This document shows positions 52,928-60,611 of a stretch of 64,000 bases of DNA, one piece after another. Source of the DNA: Lentibacillus amyloliquefaciens. Its GTDB lineage: Bacteria; Bacillota; Bacilli; Bacillales; Amphibacillaceae. Under the pieces are notes generated by a model. The model ran no database searches, was not told the origin of the DNA, and was given only the letters and a program-made list of their open reading frames with translations. A program made the position numbers and the translations under genes. Where the stretch lies: the NCBI RefSeq assembly GCF_001307805.1, contig NZ_CP013862.1:1488001-1552000 (forward strand), read 5' to 3'. Positions within the stretch are counted from its first letter, which is position 1, and each line of letters begins with the position of its first letter.

Positions 52928-53848
52928 TTGCTGAAGGTCATATTCGGAACACCTTGGAAACCAGTCACAGCACTAACCTTTGTCATGTTTATTATTCTCG
53001 CAGGTTGTGCGCCTTCTAATGAAACAGAGACTGTAAACAATTCAGAATCGGCACCTAACAAAGAGACTCAAACGGAAGAAAAGCAAGACCTTCCTGACTA
53101 TCCAACTGAAAAAAGCAATGAGGACCAGACAGATAAAAATGCCGCAGACAATGCATCTTCAAGCGATCAACAAACACCCGGTGATGCATCAGCCACAGTG
53201 ACAAGAGTGGTCGACGGCGACACAGTTGAAATCAATCTGGATGGTAAAACAGAAGATGTCCGCCTGCTGCTGGTTGACACACCGGAAACAGTCCATCCAA
53301 ATAAACCGGTGCAGCCGTTCGGACCTGAAGCCAGTCAATTTGCGAAAGACAAACTGGCCGGCGAACAAGTGAGAATCGAATATGACGGGCCGAAACGGGA
53401 TAACTATGACCGATTACTGACGTACATATGGGTGGATGGCAATAATTTCAACAAAATGCTGCTGGAGGAAGGCCTGGCACGTTATGCCTACGTCTATGAC
53501 CCGCCTTACACACACAGCAGCGCCTTTATGAAAGCCCAGAACCAAGCGAAAAGTGCCGGAAGAGGCATTTGGAGCCGGGATAATTATGTCACGAATGACG
53601 GTTTCAATGCTCAGGAACAGCAACAATCAGAAACTGAGCCGTCCGGCAATACCAATCAGGAATCCGCTTCAAATGATTCAGGCTCCGGTGACCTTAAATA
53701 CAATCCAAACGGTCCTGATCGGGACTGCAGTGACTTTGACGTTCACGAAAATGCCCAGGAATTCTATGAAGCGGCAGGCGGCCCGGAAGAAGATCCGCAT
53801 CGATTGGACCGCGACGGCGAAGGAACGGCTTGTGACAGTTTGGCTTAA
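52928..53848 (+). CDS. Secreted thermonuclease-type lipoprotein with excalibur domain
   Basis: About 306 residues. A lipoprotein signal (MLKVIFGTPWKPVTALTF to lipobox LAGC), a Ser/Asp/Glu-rich linker, then a staphylococcal nuclease domain (about 92-215). The domain has VVDGDTVEI, RLLLVDTPET, AKDKLAGEQVRIEYDG and RLLTYIWVDG, holding the Asp/Arg/Glu active-site set. The C-terminal excalibur calcium-binding motif has DRDCSDFDVHENAQEFYEAA and LDRDGEGTACDSL. TTG 52928 has GGAGGG 6 nt upstream; the ATG at 52889 has none. It degrades extracellular DNA or RNA. A 20-codon fragment of a relative lies at 17595. Confidence 0.87.
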   Translation: MLKVIFGTPWKPVTALTFVMFIILAGCAPSNETETVNNSESAPNKETQTEEKQDLPDYPTEKSNEDQTDKNAADNASSSDQQTPGDASATVTRVVDGDTVEINLDGKTEDVRLLLVDTPETVHPNKPVQPFGPEASQFAKDKLAGEQVRIEYDGPKRDNYDRLLTYIWVDGNNFNKMLLEEGLARYAYVYDPPYTHSSAFMKAQNQAKSAGRGIWSRDNYVTNDGFNAQEQQQSETEPSGNTNQESASNDSGSGDLKYNPNGPDRDCSDFDVHENAQEFYEAAGGPEEDPHRLDRDGEGTACDSLA

Positions 53849-53856
53849 TACAAAAA

Positions 53857-53901
53857 ACAAGCGTGGCACCTCCACCTATGATGGTGACCGTCCACGCTTG
53901 T
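53857..53901 (-). terminator. Bidirectional terminator between the nuclease and DUF2187-2 genes
   Basis: ACAAGCGTGG and CCACGCTTGT pair around a 25-nt loop. On the minus strand the stem is followed by TTTTTTG, so it best fits the DUF2187-2 transcript, but it also sits 9 nt behind the nuclease stop. Confidence 0.7.
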
Positions 53902-53999
53902 TCACTGGGTTTTCATCCCCGTTTTTTGTTATTTATTTTGCTTTTTCTTATATTTTTTTGCATACTGATCAGCTGCAAATATAGCATCGACAACATCAT

Positions 54000-54056
54000 C
54001 TATTGTAAGGCTTGGTGGATTATTTCACCTTCGAATTTCAATGGTCGTAATCCTAT
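54000..54056 (-). pseudogene. Decayed FbpB-like small gene after DUF2187 copy 2
   Basis: Right behind the DUF2187-2 stop the sequence still reads L-R-P-L-K-F-E against S-R-L-L-N-F-E of the intact gene at 45025, at the same overlapping position. The start codon is ATA instead of ATG and a TAG follows after 18 codons. A further unrecognised frame to 53929 (AIFAADQYAKKYKKK) has no start. Confidence 0.6.
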
Positions 54057-54310
54057 TCGAAAATTCTCCTCAGTTGATAAGTGTTGGTAAAACCATCAAC
54101 CGGCTCCTTAATCACTCGGTAACGTTTGTGTTGACCAAACGTATTGGGATGTCTGTGGCTTATGGCCGCAATATTTTTCATAGAGATGATATCTACAACA
54201 ATGCGACCCTTAGTTTCAGAAGGCAACACTTTTCCTTTTATCAGCATATCATTATGTTCAAATTCAATGATATCACCTTGAATTGTTTTTCTTTGTTCAG
54301 GTTTGAACAT
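54053..54310 (-). CDS. DUF2187 (YkvS-like) protein, copy 2
   Basis: An 85-residue paralogue of the protein at 45022-45279 (MFKPEQRKTIQGDIIEFEHN, then MLIKGKVLPSETKGRIVVDI and HKRYRVIKEP). ATG 54310 has GAGGAG 6 nt upstream; the extended frame to 54385 is not conserved. The upstream blocks ACGGCACGAT and AAATATATAAA are shared with copy 1. Function is unknown. Confidence 0.85.
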   Translation of the reverse strand: MFKPEQRKTIQGDIIEFEHNDMLIKGKVLPSETKGRIVVDIISMKNIAAISHRHPNTFGQHKRYRVIKEPVDGFTNTYQLRRIFE

Positions 54311-54849
54311 TAAAAGCTCCTCACCGAACGTGCGATTGAATAAATTTAAAGGACCACCTCTCAGACGGTTATCCTGTGTGCTCAATTAATTTATCCACGC
54401 TCAATGATTAGTTTACACACCTATAACGGCACGATTATCGAAACAATGTGGCATAAATATATAAAATCAAACGATGGCTTGTTAGTCACTTTAGTCTGCT
54501 CATCAAAATCAGAAGCAACCAGTATAATTTTTTGATTCTCATTAAACGTAGCGGCAGCATTAATTTTCCTCCAGAAAATCACGTAACTCTCTTGCGCCAA
54601 TTTCTGAACTGGTCAGAGGGCGACTCTCAAATTCATCCCGGAACTATTCGATATAAGGCGTGTAAATCTTAGACTCGTGGGGGTTTTCCTTAAGATTATT
54701 ACAGAATATGCGAATATTTAACGAAATTTTTAAAACAAATTGGCCGAAGATTGATGGAATTAAACTTCACTCTATCAATCTTCCTTTTTACCAAAATCTG
54801 CTAGAAGCTTCTACTTCCATTTTATTGAATTTTAATCACCCAACTCCCC
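54311..54849. other. Intergenic region with a plus-strand terminator-like hairpin
   Basis: No supported gene. A minus-strand frame around 54560-54640 reads LTSSEIGARELRDFLEEN and stops, without a start codon; it looks like a short remnant of an unknown gene. GAAGATTGAT/ATCAATCTTC followed by CTTTTT (54746-54790) is a terminator-like hairpin next to the DnaD-like gene's end. Confidence 0.35.
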
Positions 54850-55848
54850 CTACCTCCCTGTAAATTCAGCCAGCAGCCGATCAAACGCGTCCTGATTTGC
54901 AGCTTGCCCGACTAAATATTCTCTGGATGCATCTTCACGATCTATAGCCACCGCCCGCTTCGCCTTCCGCTCCATAAACCAATCCGGAACCACTTCTCCC
55001 CTGCCGGCAATCTGCTCGCCCTTCGTTCTATTGCGAAATGCATAGTCATCTGCTGCTGCCTGTTCAACCGTCGTAATGCCTTTGGTTTTCCACGCCTTAA
55101 GAATCCCTTTTGCGTAGCGCCAGGTTGATTTTCCCTGCTCTACTGCCCGTTTCAAGGCATCCAAAACAAGCGGATCACCCACCTCGTCAATCCAGCAGCT
55201 GATGTCACCGGCGATATACGCACTGGTCACACCAATGTTTTCCTGATAAAAGCGAATAGCGTCAGATGTCGTTGTTGTTGGTTTAGGTGTCGTTTTATTT
55301 TGATTTATGTATTGTTTAGTTAATGGGGCCGGACTGTGGTCCATATTGCGGGCCGTATTCTGGTCCGAGGTCTCGTCCGCCTCATAGGCCATCGTGTCGC
55401 CCACAGCCGAATCAACTGACCGGCTCTCAGTACGGACATCCACAGATTCATTGGCAGTGGTTTCAGTAGCGTCATTCAATTGAGGGTTTTCGATTGGAGG
55501 CGTTTCGCGGTGTTCTTCCATAGCTGGCTGTGTATCCAATCCCGCCTGCATCATCCCGCCGCTTGGCCGGACTTGTGACAGCATGCGGTAGGTGGCGGCT
55601 TGGTTGCCCCTGCCCGGCATGACGTCAATATAGCCTTTGTCCCGCAGTTCTTCGCGGGCGCGTTTGAAGGATGTGCCTTTGATGCCGGATTTCAATTCGA
55701 TGACGGAAGCAGGGACGGTAAACGTCGCCTGCCACCCGCATAGATTGTTGAAATGCATCAGCGTGTTCCAGAGTGCCACGGCTGAGCCGGAAAGCGGATT
55801 GAAAATGATTTTGTTATAAAATGCGTTCAGTTCTTTTAAATAATTCAT
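54850..55848 (-). CDS. DnaD-domain protein, phage replication type
   Basis: 332 residues. The N-terminal winged-helix half (FNNLCGWQATFTVPASVIEL, then KGTSFKRAREELRDKGYIDV) is followed by a long Thr/Asp/Glu-rich linker. The C-terminal DnaD-like domain runs about 190-270 (SDAIRFYQENIGVTSAYIAG, then STWRYAKGILKAWKTKGI), the YxxIxxxW-type motif. Such proteins load helicase in phages and mobile elements. AAGGAG precedes the ATG. It follows a sigma factor gene by 37 nt and an HTH gene upstream, forming a three-gene unit. It is probably a prophage or integrative-element remnant. Confidence 0.8.
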   Translation of the reverse strand: MNYLKELNAFYNKIIFNPLSGSAVALWNTLMHFNNLCGWQATFTVPASVIELKSGIKGTSFKRAREELRDKGYIDVMPGRGNQAATYRMLSQVRPSGGMMQAGLDTQPAMEEHRETPPIENPQLNDATETTANESVDVRTESRSVDSAVGDTMAYEADETSDQNTARNMDHSPAPLTKQYINQNKTTPKPTTTTSDAIRFYQENIGVTSAYIAGDISCWIDEVGDPLVLDALKRAVEQGKSTWRYAKGILKAWKTKGITTVEQAAADDYAFRNRTKGEQIAGRGEVVPDWFMERKAKRAVAIDREDASREYLVGQAANQDAFDRLLAEFTGR

Positions 55849-55885
55849 TACGGTATTCGCTCCTTGTAGGGTATTTTGTTTTCAA

Positions 55886-56449
55886 TTAAAGGGAGTTGTC
55901 CAAATTAATAGCTTTGCGGAATTCGGGGTCTTTAAATTTTTTCCGAACCTGCTTGCCCCAGCTTTTCACCGCTTCGACATTTACGTTTTCTGCTTCGGCA
56001 ATTTCTTTATAAGGCATGTCCAGAATGATGCGGTAGTGCACCCATTTCCATTGTTTATCCGTCAGTTGGGATTTTAGGTTGTTCCAAAGGTTGGGATCGT
56101 GCATTGGGAGGTGTTGCGCATCGACCAGGGGATTGGTCGCGTCACTTTTACGGTGGTAGTTGCCGTCAGTGAGTTGGGTTTTGCGTTGGTGAATGATTTT
56201 CTCAAGTGCCTCGTTCTTTCGGGTGTCTTTGCGGATGGCGTCAATCATGCGGTTGCGGATCATGTAGTTGAAGTAGGTTGCCATGGGGCCTTTGTCCGGC
56301 TGGTAGGATTCGTAGGCTCGCCACATCGCGACTAAGCCCTCCTGAAAAAATTCCTCATGCGGATCGTGGATGTTCAGCTTATGGATCTGATAATGAATCC
56401 GGCGCTTGTTTTGCTCAAAAATTTCCTCGAACGATATTCGATTGTCCAT
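55886..56449 (-). CDS. Sigma-70 family RNA polymerase sigma factor (phage/mobile type)
   Basis: 187 residues with region 2 (about 10-75: HDPHEEFFQEGLVAMWRAYE, then GPMATYFNYMIRNRMIDAIR) and region 4 (about 125-178: LTDKQWKWVHYRIILDMPYK, then EIAEAENVNVEAVKSWGKQV). It is of the short class seen on phages and conjugative elements of Bacillaceae. AAGGAG lies before the ATG. Grouping with DnaD and XRE genes suggests a late- or element-specific sigma factor. No anti-sigma gene is adjacent. Confidence 0.82.
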   Translation of the reverse strand: MDNRISFEEIFEQNKRRIHYQIHKLNIHDPHEEFFQEGLVAMWRAYESYQPDKGPMATYFNYMIRNRMIDAIRKDTRKNEALEKIIHQRKTQLTDGNYHRKSDATNPLVDAQHLPMHDPNLWNNLKSQLTDKQWKWVHYRIILDMPYKEIAEAENVNVEAVKSWGKQVRKKFKDPEFRKAINLDNSL

Positions 56450-56571
56450 GTGATTGCTCCTTTGTGTGGGTGATAAAGGTAAGATAGGTTGGAAAGGTGT
56501 CTATGGCCGTGTGATGCACACTTGGGGAAGTGACCTTCAAGAAAGGTAAGAACCCGTTGGGATATTTAGGA

Positions 56572-56814
56572 TTAATTATCCTGACTCTGAACCGCCTTTT
56601 TCATCTCATCAATGAAATGACCGGGGATATTCAGAATGGCAGCTATTCGATATAAATTCGTGACGGTCGTGTCGCTTTCACCTCTTTCAATTCGACCGAG
56701 GTGATTATTGCTGATGCCCAATGCTTCCGCTAATTCGTGTATCTTGAAGTCATTTTGTTCTCTGAAATAACGCACTTGCTGACCAAAATGCTTTCGAAGT
56801 TTTTCGTTGTCCAC
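56572..56814 (-). CDS. XRE-family small repressor
   Basis: An 80-residue single HTH domain: VRYFREQNDFKIHELAEALG, then ISNNHLGRIERGESDTTVTN, a classic Cro/CI helix-turn-helix. GTG 56814 has a GGGGG-type site 7 nt upstream. A palindromic candidate operator lies directly before it, suggesting autoregulation. It is the first gene of the XRE-sigma-DnaD unit. Confidence 0.82.
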   Translation of the reverse strand: MDNEKLRKHFGQQVRYFREQNDFKIHELAEALGISNNHLGRIERGESDTTVTNLYRIAAILNIPGHFIDEMKKAVQSQDN

Positions 56815-56829
56815 GCCAATCCCCCTTCT

Positions 56830-56847
56830 CAAGGAATATTATCCTTG
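56830..56847. promoter_or_regulatory. Candidate operator of the XRE repressor
   Basis: CAAGGAATATTATCCTTG is an almost perfect 18-bp palindrome 16 nt upstream of the GTG start. Confidence 0.55.
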
Positions 56848-56910
56848 CAAAGGGGGAAAAGGTACACAACATATATGTGGTATTTGGAAATTTTTTCGGT
56901 TTTTTTGAAA

Positions 56911-56936
56911 GGTCCAGGGTGCAGGTTCCTTGGACC
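56911..56936. repeat. Short palindromic repeat GGTCCAGG...CCTTGGACC
   Basis: GGTCCAGG and CCTTGGACC surround a short loop in a gene-free stretch (56848-57120). It is of the same kind as the element at 56999. Confidence 0.5.
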
Positions 56937-56998
56937 ATTTTATGAAACATAAATAATGTCGCCATCGCCAGCTGGGCAGAATTACTGAAAAGCGGAAT

Positions 56999-57025
56999 GG
57001 ACCAGTATGCCTGTCCCCTTGGTCC
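56999..57025. repeat. Short palindromic repeat GGACCAG...TTGGTCC
   Basis: GGACCA and TTGGTCC around TGCCTGTCCCC. This second such palindrome within 100 nt resembles the elements at 4843 and 7737. Confidence 0.45.
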
Positions 57026-57120
57026 TCTTGCCATGCCTTGATAAACTAATAATTATATAGCAGACTTAAGTAGACAGGAGGTATCTAGATTTTCGTTCAA
57101 TTTTTAAGCATCTATAATGC

Positions 57121-58191
57121 TCACCCATTTTTTAAATGATTTAATTTATCGAAGCTTATATAACCATCGTGTTGTAACCTAGCTACAACTATCCCAGGAA
57201 GGACACCTTGAGTTTCAGCAAATTCATGGATAATTTTTTCATCAAATTCCCCTATATTTACAAATTCTTTGTACTCAGATTTATTAATGAAAAAATCTCT
57301 AGCAAATTCATTAGCTTCTTCTTCTTTTGTGTCAATATTAGTTTTAAATTCTAATTCATTCTCGAGAGTTACAATGGGTTCATCAGGTGTATAATGTTTA
57401 ATAAGATGCCCTATTTCATGCATCAAAGCAAACCATACATGATCGTGCGTTTTAAATCTTCCAGTAAGATAAATTGCTGGATGATTCTTATAAGTTGTAA
57501 GCACACCTCTAACCTTACTGTTCTTTAATGCATTATAAAACACCAAATAAATCCCAAGACGATTTAATAATTTTCTTGCGCTTTGTAATGAAACTTCATA
57601 GTCATTATTCAAGGCAAGTAATTTGAATTTATCCAATGATTCAATTAGCTTCTTTTTATCAAAATTTTTATTTGATAAGTCTTTATTTTGAATTTCAACT
57701 TCTTCTCTAGCTAAACTTAGCCAAATCGCTATTGCTTCAGTTTCCCCGCCATCTTCCATAAAATCCGCATTAAGACCCGAATATACTGTATCAAACTGTT
57801 CGAAGTTACTAATCCTTAAAAGTTTTAACATTTCGTTTGCTTGCTTAGCTAAATCCCAGTCTAATCCATTAAATACTGCATTGAATTTAAATCTTTTCGA
57901 GAGTTTTTTTAGTTGCTCCATACTGTAAGTTTGAGAATACATCTTTTCTCTTTTTAAATGCTCCTGATACTTACTTTCGTAGTTCATCCAATAAGAGGCC
58001 GGTACACCATGAAATATGTTTTCTAATTTTATGGCTAATTCTTCAGTTAATCTGCTTTTTCCGTTCAACAAATTAGAAAGGTGTTTTTCACTAACTCCTA
58101 ATCGCTTTGCACATTCTTTATGACTCATTCCAAGTTCTTCTAAATATTCTTTTATAACAGATCCTGTATGCACCATAAATTCATTACCCAT
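57121..58191 (-). CDS. HTH (HigA-like) and ImmA/IrrE-type metalloprotease fusion
   Basis: 356 residues. The N-terminal HTH is of the HigA kind (about 10-65: ELGMSHKECAKRLGVSEKHL, then NLLNGKSRLTEELAIKLENI). A linker follows, then an ImmA/IrrE zinc peptidase domain with HEIGHLIKH (258-266) and a downstream Glu in EEEANEFARDFF. GAAGGGAGG precedes the ATG. It follows a higB toxin gene (frameshifted), so it is in the antitoxin position. The protease domain suggests it can cleave a repressor or itself on a signal, as ImmA does. Confidence 0.85.
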   Translation of the reverse strand: MGNEFMVHTGSVIKEYLEELGMSHKECAKRLGVSEKHLSNLLNGKSRLTEELAIKLENIFHGVPASYWMNYESKYQEHLKREKMYSQTYSMEQLKKLSKRFKFNAVFNGLDWDLAKQANEMLKLLRISNFEQFDTVYSGLNADFMEDGGETEAIAIWLSLAREEVEIQNKDLSNKNFDKKKLIESLDKFKLLALNNDYEVSLQSARKLLNRLGIYLVFYNALKNSKVRGVLTTYKNHPAIYLTGRFKTHDHVWFALMHEIGHLIKHYTPDEPIVTLENELEFKTNIDTKEEEANEFARDFFINKSEYKEFVNIGEFDEKIIHEFAETQGVLPGIVVARLQHDGYISFDKLNHLKNG

Positions 58192-58206
58192 AAAAATACC
58201 TCCCTT

Positions 58207-58519
58207 CTAGTGATAATCTCCAATTGATAAAATTAGTATTTCATTAATTGTTTTTAAATCAGATTCGTCCCAATGTCCAATTGGTCTTAATACTATACGA
58301 AAGTTCTTGGAGACATCAATTCCCCAACAATCATTATAATTTCCCTTTAGTTTATGCCGACGAGGCGGGGACGTGAGGGATTTCATCCAAATTGTTTGCA
58401 GCCCTTATCTCAGACATTCTAATAATTATTTTTTTATAAAATCCCGTATATTGCTTTTTAATCATTCGTTCATTGGTTAATATCTTTTCCAATTTCTTGG
58501 TGGCATAGGAAACTTCCAT
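58207..58519 (-). pseudogene. higB: HigB-type (RelE/ParE superfamily) toxin gene, frameshifted
   Basis: From ATG 58519 (GGGGGG-type site upstream) it reads MEVSYATKKLEKILTNERMI and RMSEIRAANNLDEIPHVP, the HigB family start. At four G on the plus strand (58367-58370) one extra base shifts the frame and TAA follows shortly. In the other frame the family sequence continues: PRRHKLKGNYNDCWGIDVSK, then NFRIVLRP and a final GDYH before TAG at 58207. Without the extra base it would be a normal 103-residue toxin (ribosome-dependent mRNA nuclease fold). It lies 15 nt before the HTH-ImmA gene. Confidence 0.8.
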
Positions 58520-58641
58520 TTGGCTCCCCCCTTATACATTAAATATAGATTTTACACAAATTAACCTATAAGGTTAATTTACTTGAAGTGGACTAGATCA
58601 ACTTTATGTATTATAATTGGGTAAGAATAGGGGCGCGGAAT

Positions 58642-59448
58642 ATGCAAAAGAAAAACTACTCTGATTACGCTAAATTAATATCACATCAATATTCTACATC
58701 TCTCAGTAATGAAACTATCAAAAATAATGTCTTAAAAACATTTGATGGTAAATTACCTATCGATCAATTCAATAATAACTTATCGCCTAGGGAGTTCATT
58801 AATCAGTTTGTGTTACATTATTATCCTAATGAAACTACAATAAAATCCACCTTTATTAACAATGTTCTCTTTAAAACAAATAACCATGTTTCTATTTTTG
58901 AATTAAACGTAGGAAATAGCAGGTTGGATTTGTGCAAAATAAATAACTTTAGCAACGCTTTCGAGATAAAAACCGAATTCGATACCCCAAAAAGGTTAGA
59001 CCAACAAATGAAAGACTATTTCTATGTTTTCGAAAAAGTATATTTAATATGTTCGATGCATAATTTTAACACTATGATATCTTACATTCCAAGTGATTGC
59101 GGTATTTACACTTATTACATCACTAAAACAGGTAAATATGTTTTTAAAAAAGTTCGAAGTGCTGTTAAATCAAATTATATTTCAGCTTATGCTCAACTGT
59201 CAGTCTTAACAAAAAAAGATCTGAATGCCTTCTTTGAATGCCCAAATCTTGAAACCAAAGAGGCTATGATTAATTTAATCATTAAAAACAAAACTGAAAA
59301 AGTAATTAACAAAACCTTTAAACTGTGTTTAAGAAACAAGTTTTACCACAAGTGGAATTTTTTGGTTGAAAACAGCCCTAATATTCTAGAAATAGACTAT
59401 CAATGGTTTTTTAAGAATACCTTATCGCCCGAAATAGTATACTCATAA
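58642..59448 (+). CDS. sce7726-family protein (PD-(D/E)xK-like)
   Basis: 268 residues of the sce7726 family. The central block FELNVGNSRLDLCKI, then NAFEIKTEFDTPKRLDQQMK is a restriction-endonuclease-like core with Asp and E-x-K, followed by YFYVFEKVYLICSM. AGGGG stands 8 nt from ATG 58642; the ATG at 58606 has none. Family members occur next to sce7725 proteins in accessory and defence-rich regions. Here sce7725 lies convergently downstream. Nuclease activity is inferred from the motif. The AT-rich composition fits recent transfer. Confidence 0.8.
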   Translation: MQKKNYSDYAKLISHQYSTSLSNETIKNNVLKTFDGKLPIDQFNNNLSPREFINQFVLHYYPNETTIKSTFINNVLFKTNNHVSIFELNVGNSRLDLCKINNFSNAFEIKTEFDTPKRLDQQMKDYFYVFEKVYLICSMHNFNTMISYIPSDCGIYTYYITKTGKYVFKKVRSAVKSNYISAYAQLSVLTKKDLNAFFECPNLETKEAMINLIIKNKTEKVINKTFKLCLRNKFYHKWNFLVENSPNILEIDYQWFFKNTLSPEIVYS

Positions 59449-59462
59449 AGGTATACTATTTC
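59431..59462. terminator. Shared hairpin overlapping both stop codons of sce7726 and sce7725
   Basis: GAAATAGTATAC and GTATACTATTTC pair perfectly around TCATAAAG. The left arm is in the last codons of sce7726 and the right arm in the last codons of sce7725. Confidence 0.7.
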
Positions 59463-60550
59463 GTTGCTTGCTGATGAATATACCTAGTTAATGTTAGATT
59501 ATTCCATGTAGCCCAATTGCCAAACGTTTCTTCCATATTTTTAATTCTTTTAATAGTTACACAGTCATTATCACTATCAAGAAGACCTAACCTCTTGAGT
59601 ACTTCACTTCTAACATTTTCATACCCTTGCATCCCCATATTTGTATCATAGTTCACTATTGAATAAAAAGCATTTTTTTCTTTTAAATATATTAACCCTA
59701 ATGCTGCCCCTTTTCCATTACCACCAGATTCAGATGGTAAATCGTCTTTTAGTCCACCAAAATCACCAAAGCCATCAAAATCGTAGTCAATATACTCTAT
59801 TGCAACTTTATTGTCAATTTTTTTTGTGAATTCTAGATTTTCATAGTCTCCGTTTTTGTAATTTCTTGATCTAGGAGAATTAAGTATAATTTTATATGCA
59901 TCTGTTTCTAACTCTTGGAAATCTTCTAATTCTATAAACTTAGAATCAACATGTTGATTTCGAATATCCAACATGATAAAATCCCTTTCCGTTAAATGCT
60001 CCTCTAATAATGCAATATAGCCCTCTAAATAAGAGTCTGTTATTCTAATGGCTATTGAAGAGTTATCCTTTCTAAGTTCGTTTACTAAATTTATCAAATC
60101 ATGCTCACTTATTATAAAACCTTTTTTAATAGAAATTACAGGAAATAGATTGCTAAAATTTCCTATTTGCATCATTCTTTGCGTATAATAATTATAATCC
60201 CTACTCAATTTGAATGATAATTCGATTCCTTTGAAGTCTTTGTTAGCATATTCACCTTCACTAAATCTAAAGAAATCAATAAATCCTTTTTTTCCGCTGA
60301 GTCTTTCTTGAATCTTTTCCAAAGTAATTATGTCATCTTCTGTGGGTTGTAATTTTATTTTACTTCTCCTTTTGTTCCCAGGCTTTTTTTCGTATATATA
60401 TTCACCTGTTTTATCATCGACTTTATGTTTAATATCATATTCCTCTCTAATTATTTCAATAAGAGGAATCATCGACTCACCAAAAAAATGATTCATGTCA
60501 CTAATAACTTTCATTTCCTCATTTCGATTTTTCATAATAGGCAAATACAT
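59456..60550 (-). CDS. sce7725-family protein ('beta' family)
   Basis: 364 residues of the sce7725 family. It begins MYLPIMKNRNEEMKVISDM, has FIMLDIRNQHVDSKF in the middle and a Gly/Asp-rich loop DFDGFGDFGGLKDD, then AALGLIYLKE and the C-terminal ATWNNLTLTRYIHQQ. GGGGAGG lies before the ATG. Sce7725 and sce7726 form a recurrent two-gene set of unknown biochemical role; the usual arrangement is side by side. The convergent layout here with a shared hairpin is unusual as far as I know. Confidence 0.8.
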   Translation of the reverse strand: MYLPIMKNRNEEMKVISDMNHFFGESMIPLIEIIREEYDIKHKVDDKTGEYIYEKKPGNKRRSKIKLQPTEDDIITLEKIQERLSGKKGFIDFFRFSEGEYANKDFKGIELSFKLSRDYNYYTQRMMQIGNFSNLFPVISIKKGFIISEHDLINLVNELRKDNSSIAIRITDSYLEGYIALLEEHLTERDFIMLDIRNQHVDSKFIELEDFQELETDAYKIILNSPRSRNYKNGDYENLEFTKKIDNKVAIEYIDYDFDGFGDFGGLKDDLPSESGGNGKGAALGLIYLKEKNAFYSIVNYDTNMGMQGYENVRSEVLKRLGLLDSDNDCVTIKRIKNMEETFGNWATWNNLTLTRYIHQQATK

Positions 60551-60611
60551 AGTAATCCTCCCCTTTAAAGTGACCGAGTTATAAGAAGACTCATTTTCAC
60601 TATATCTTTTA

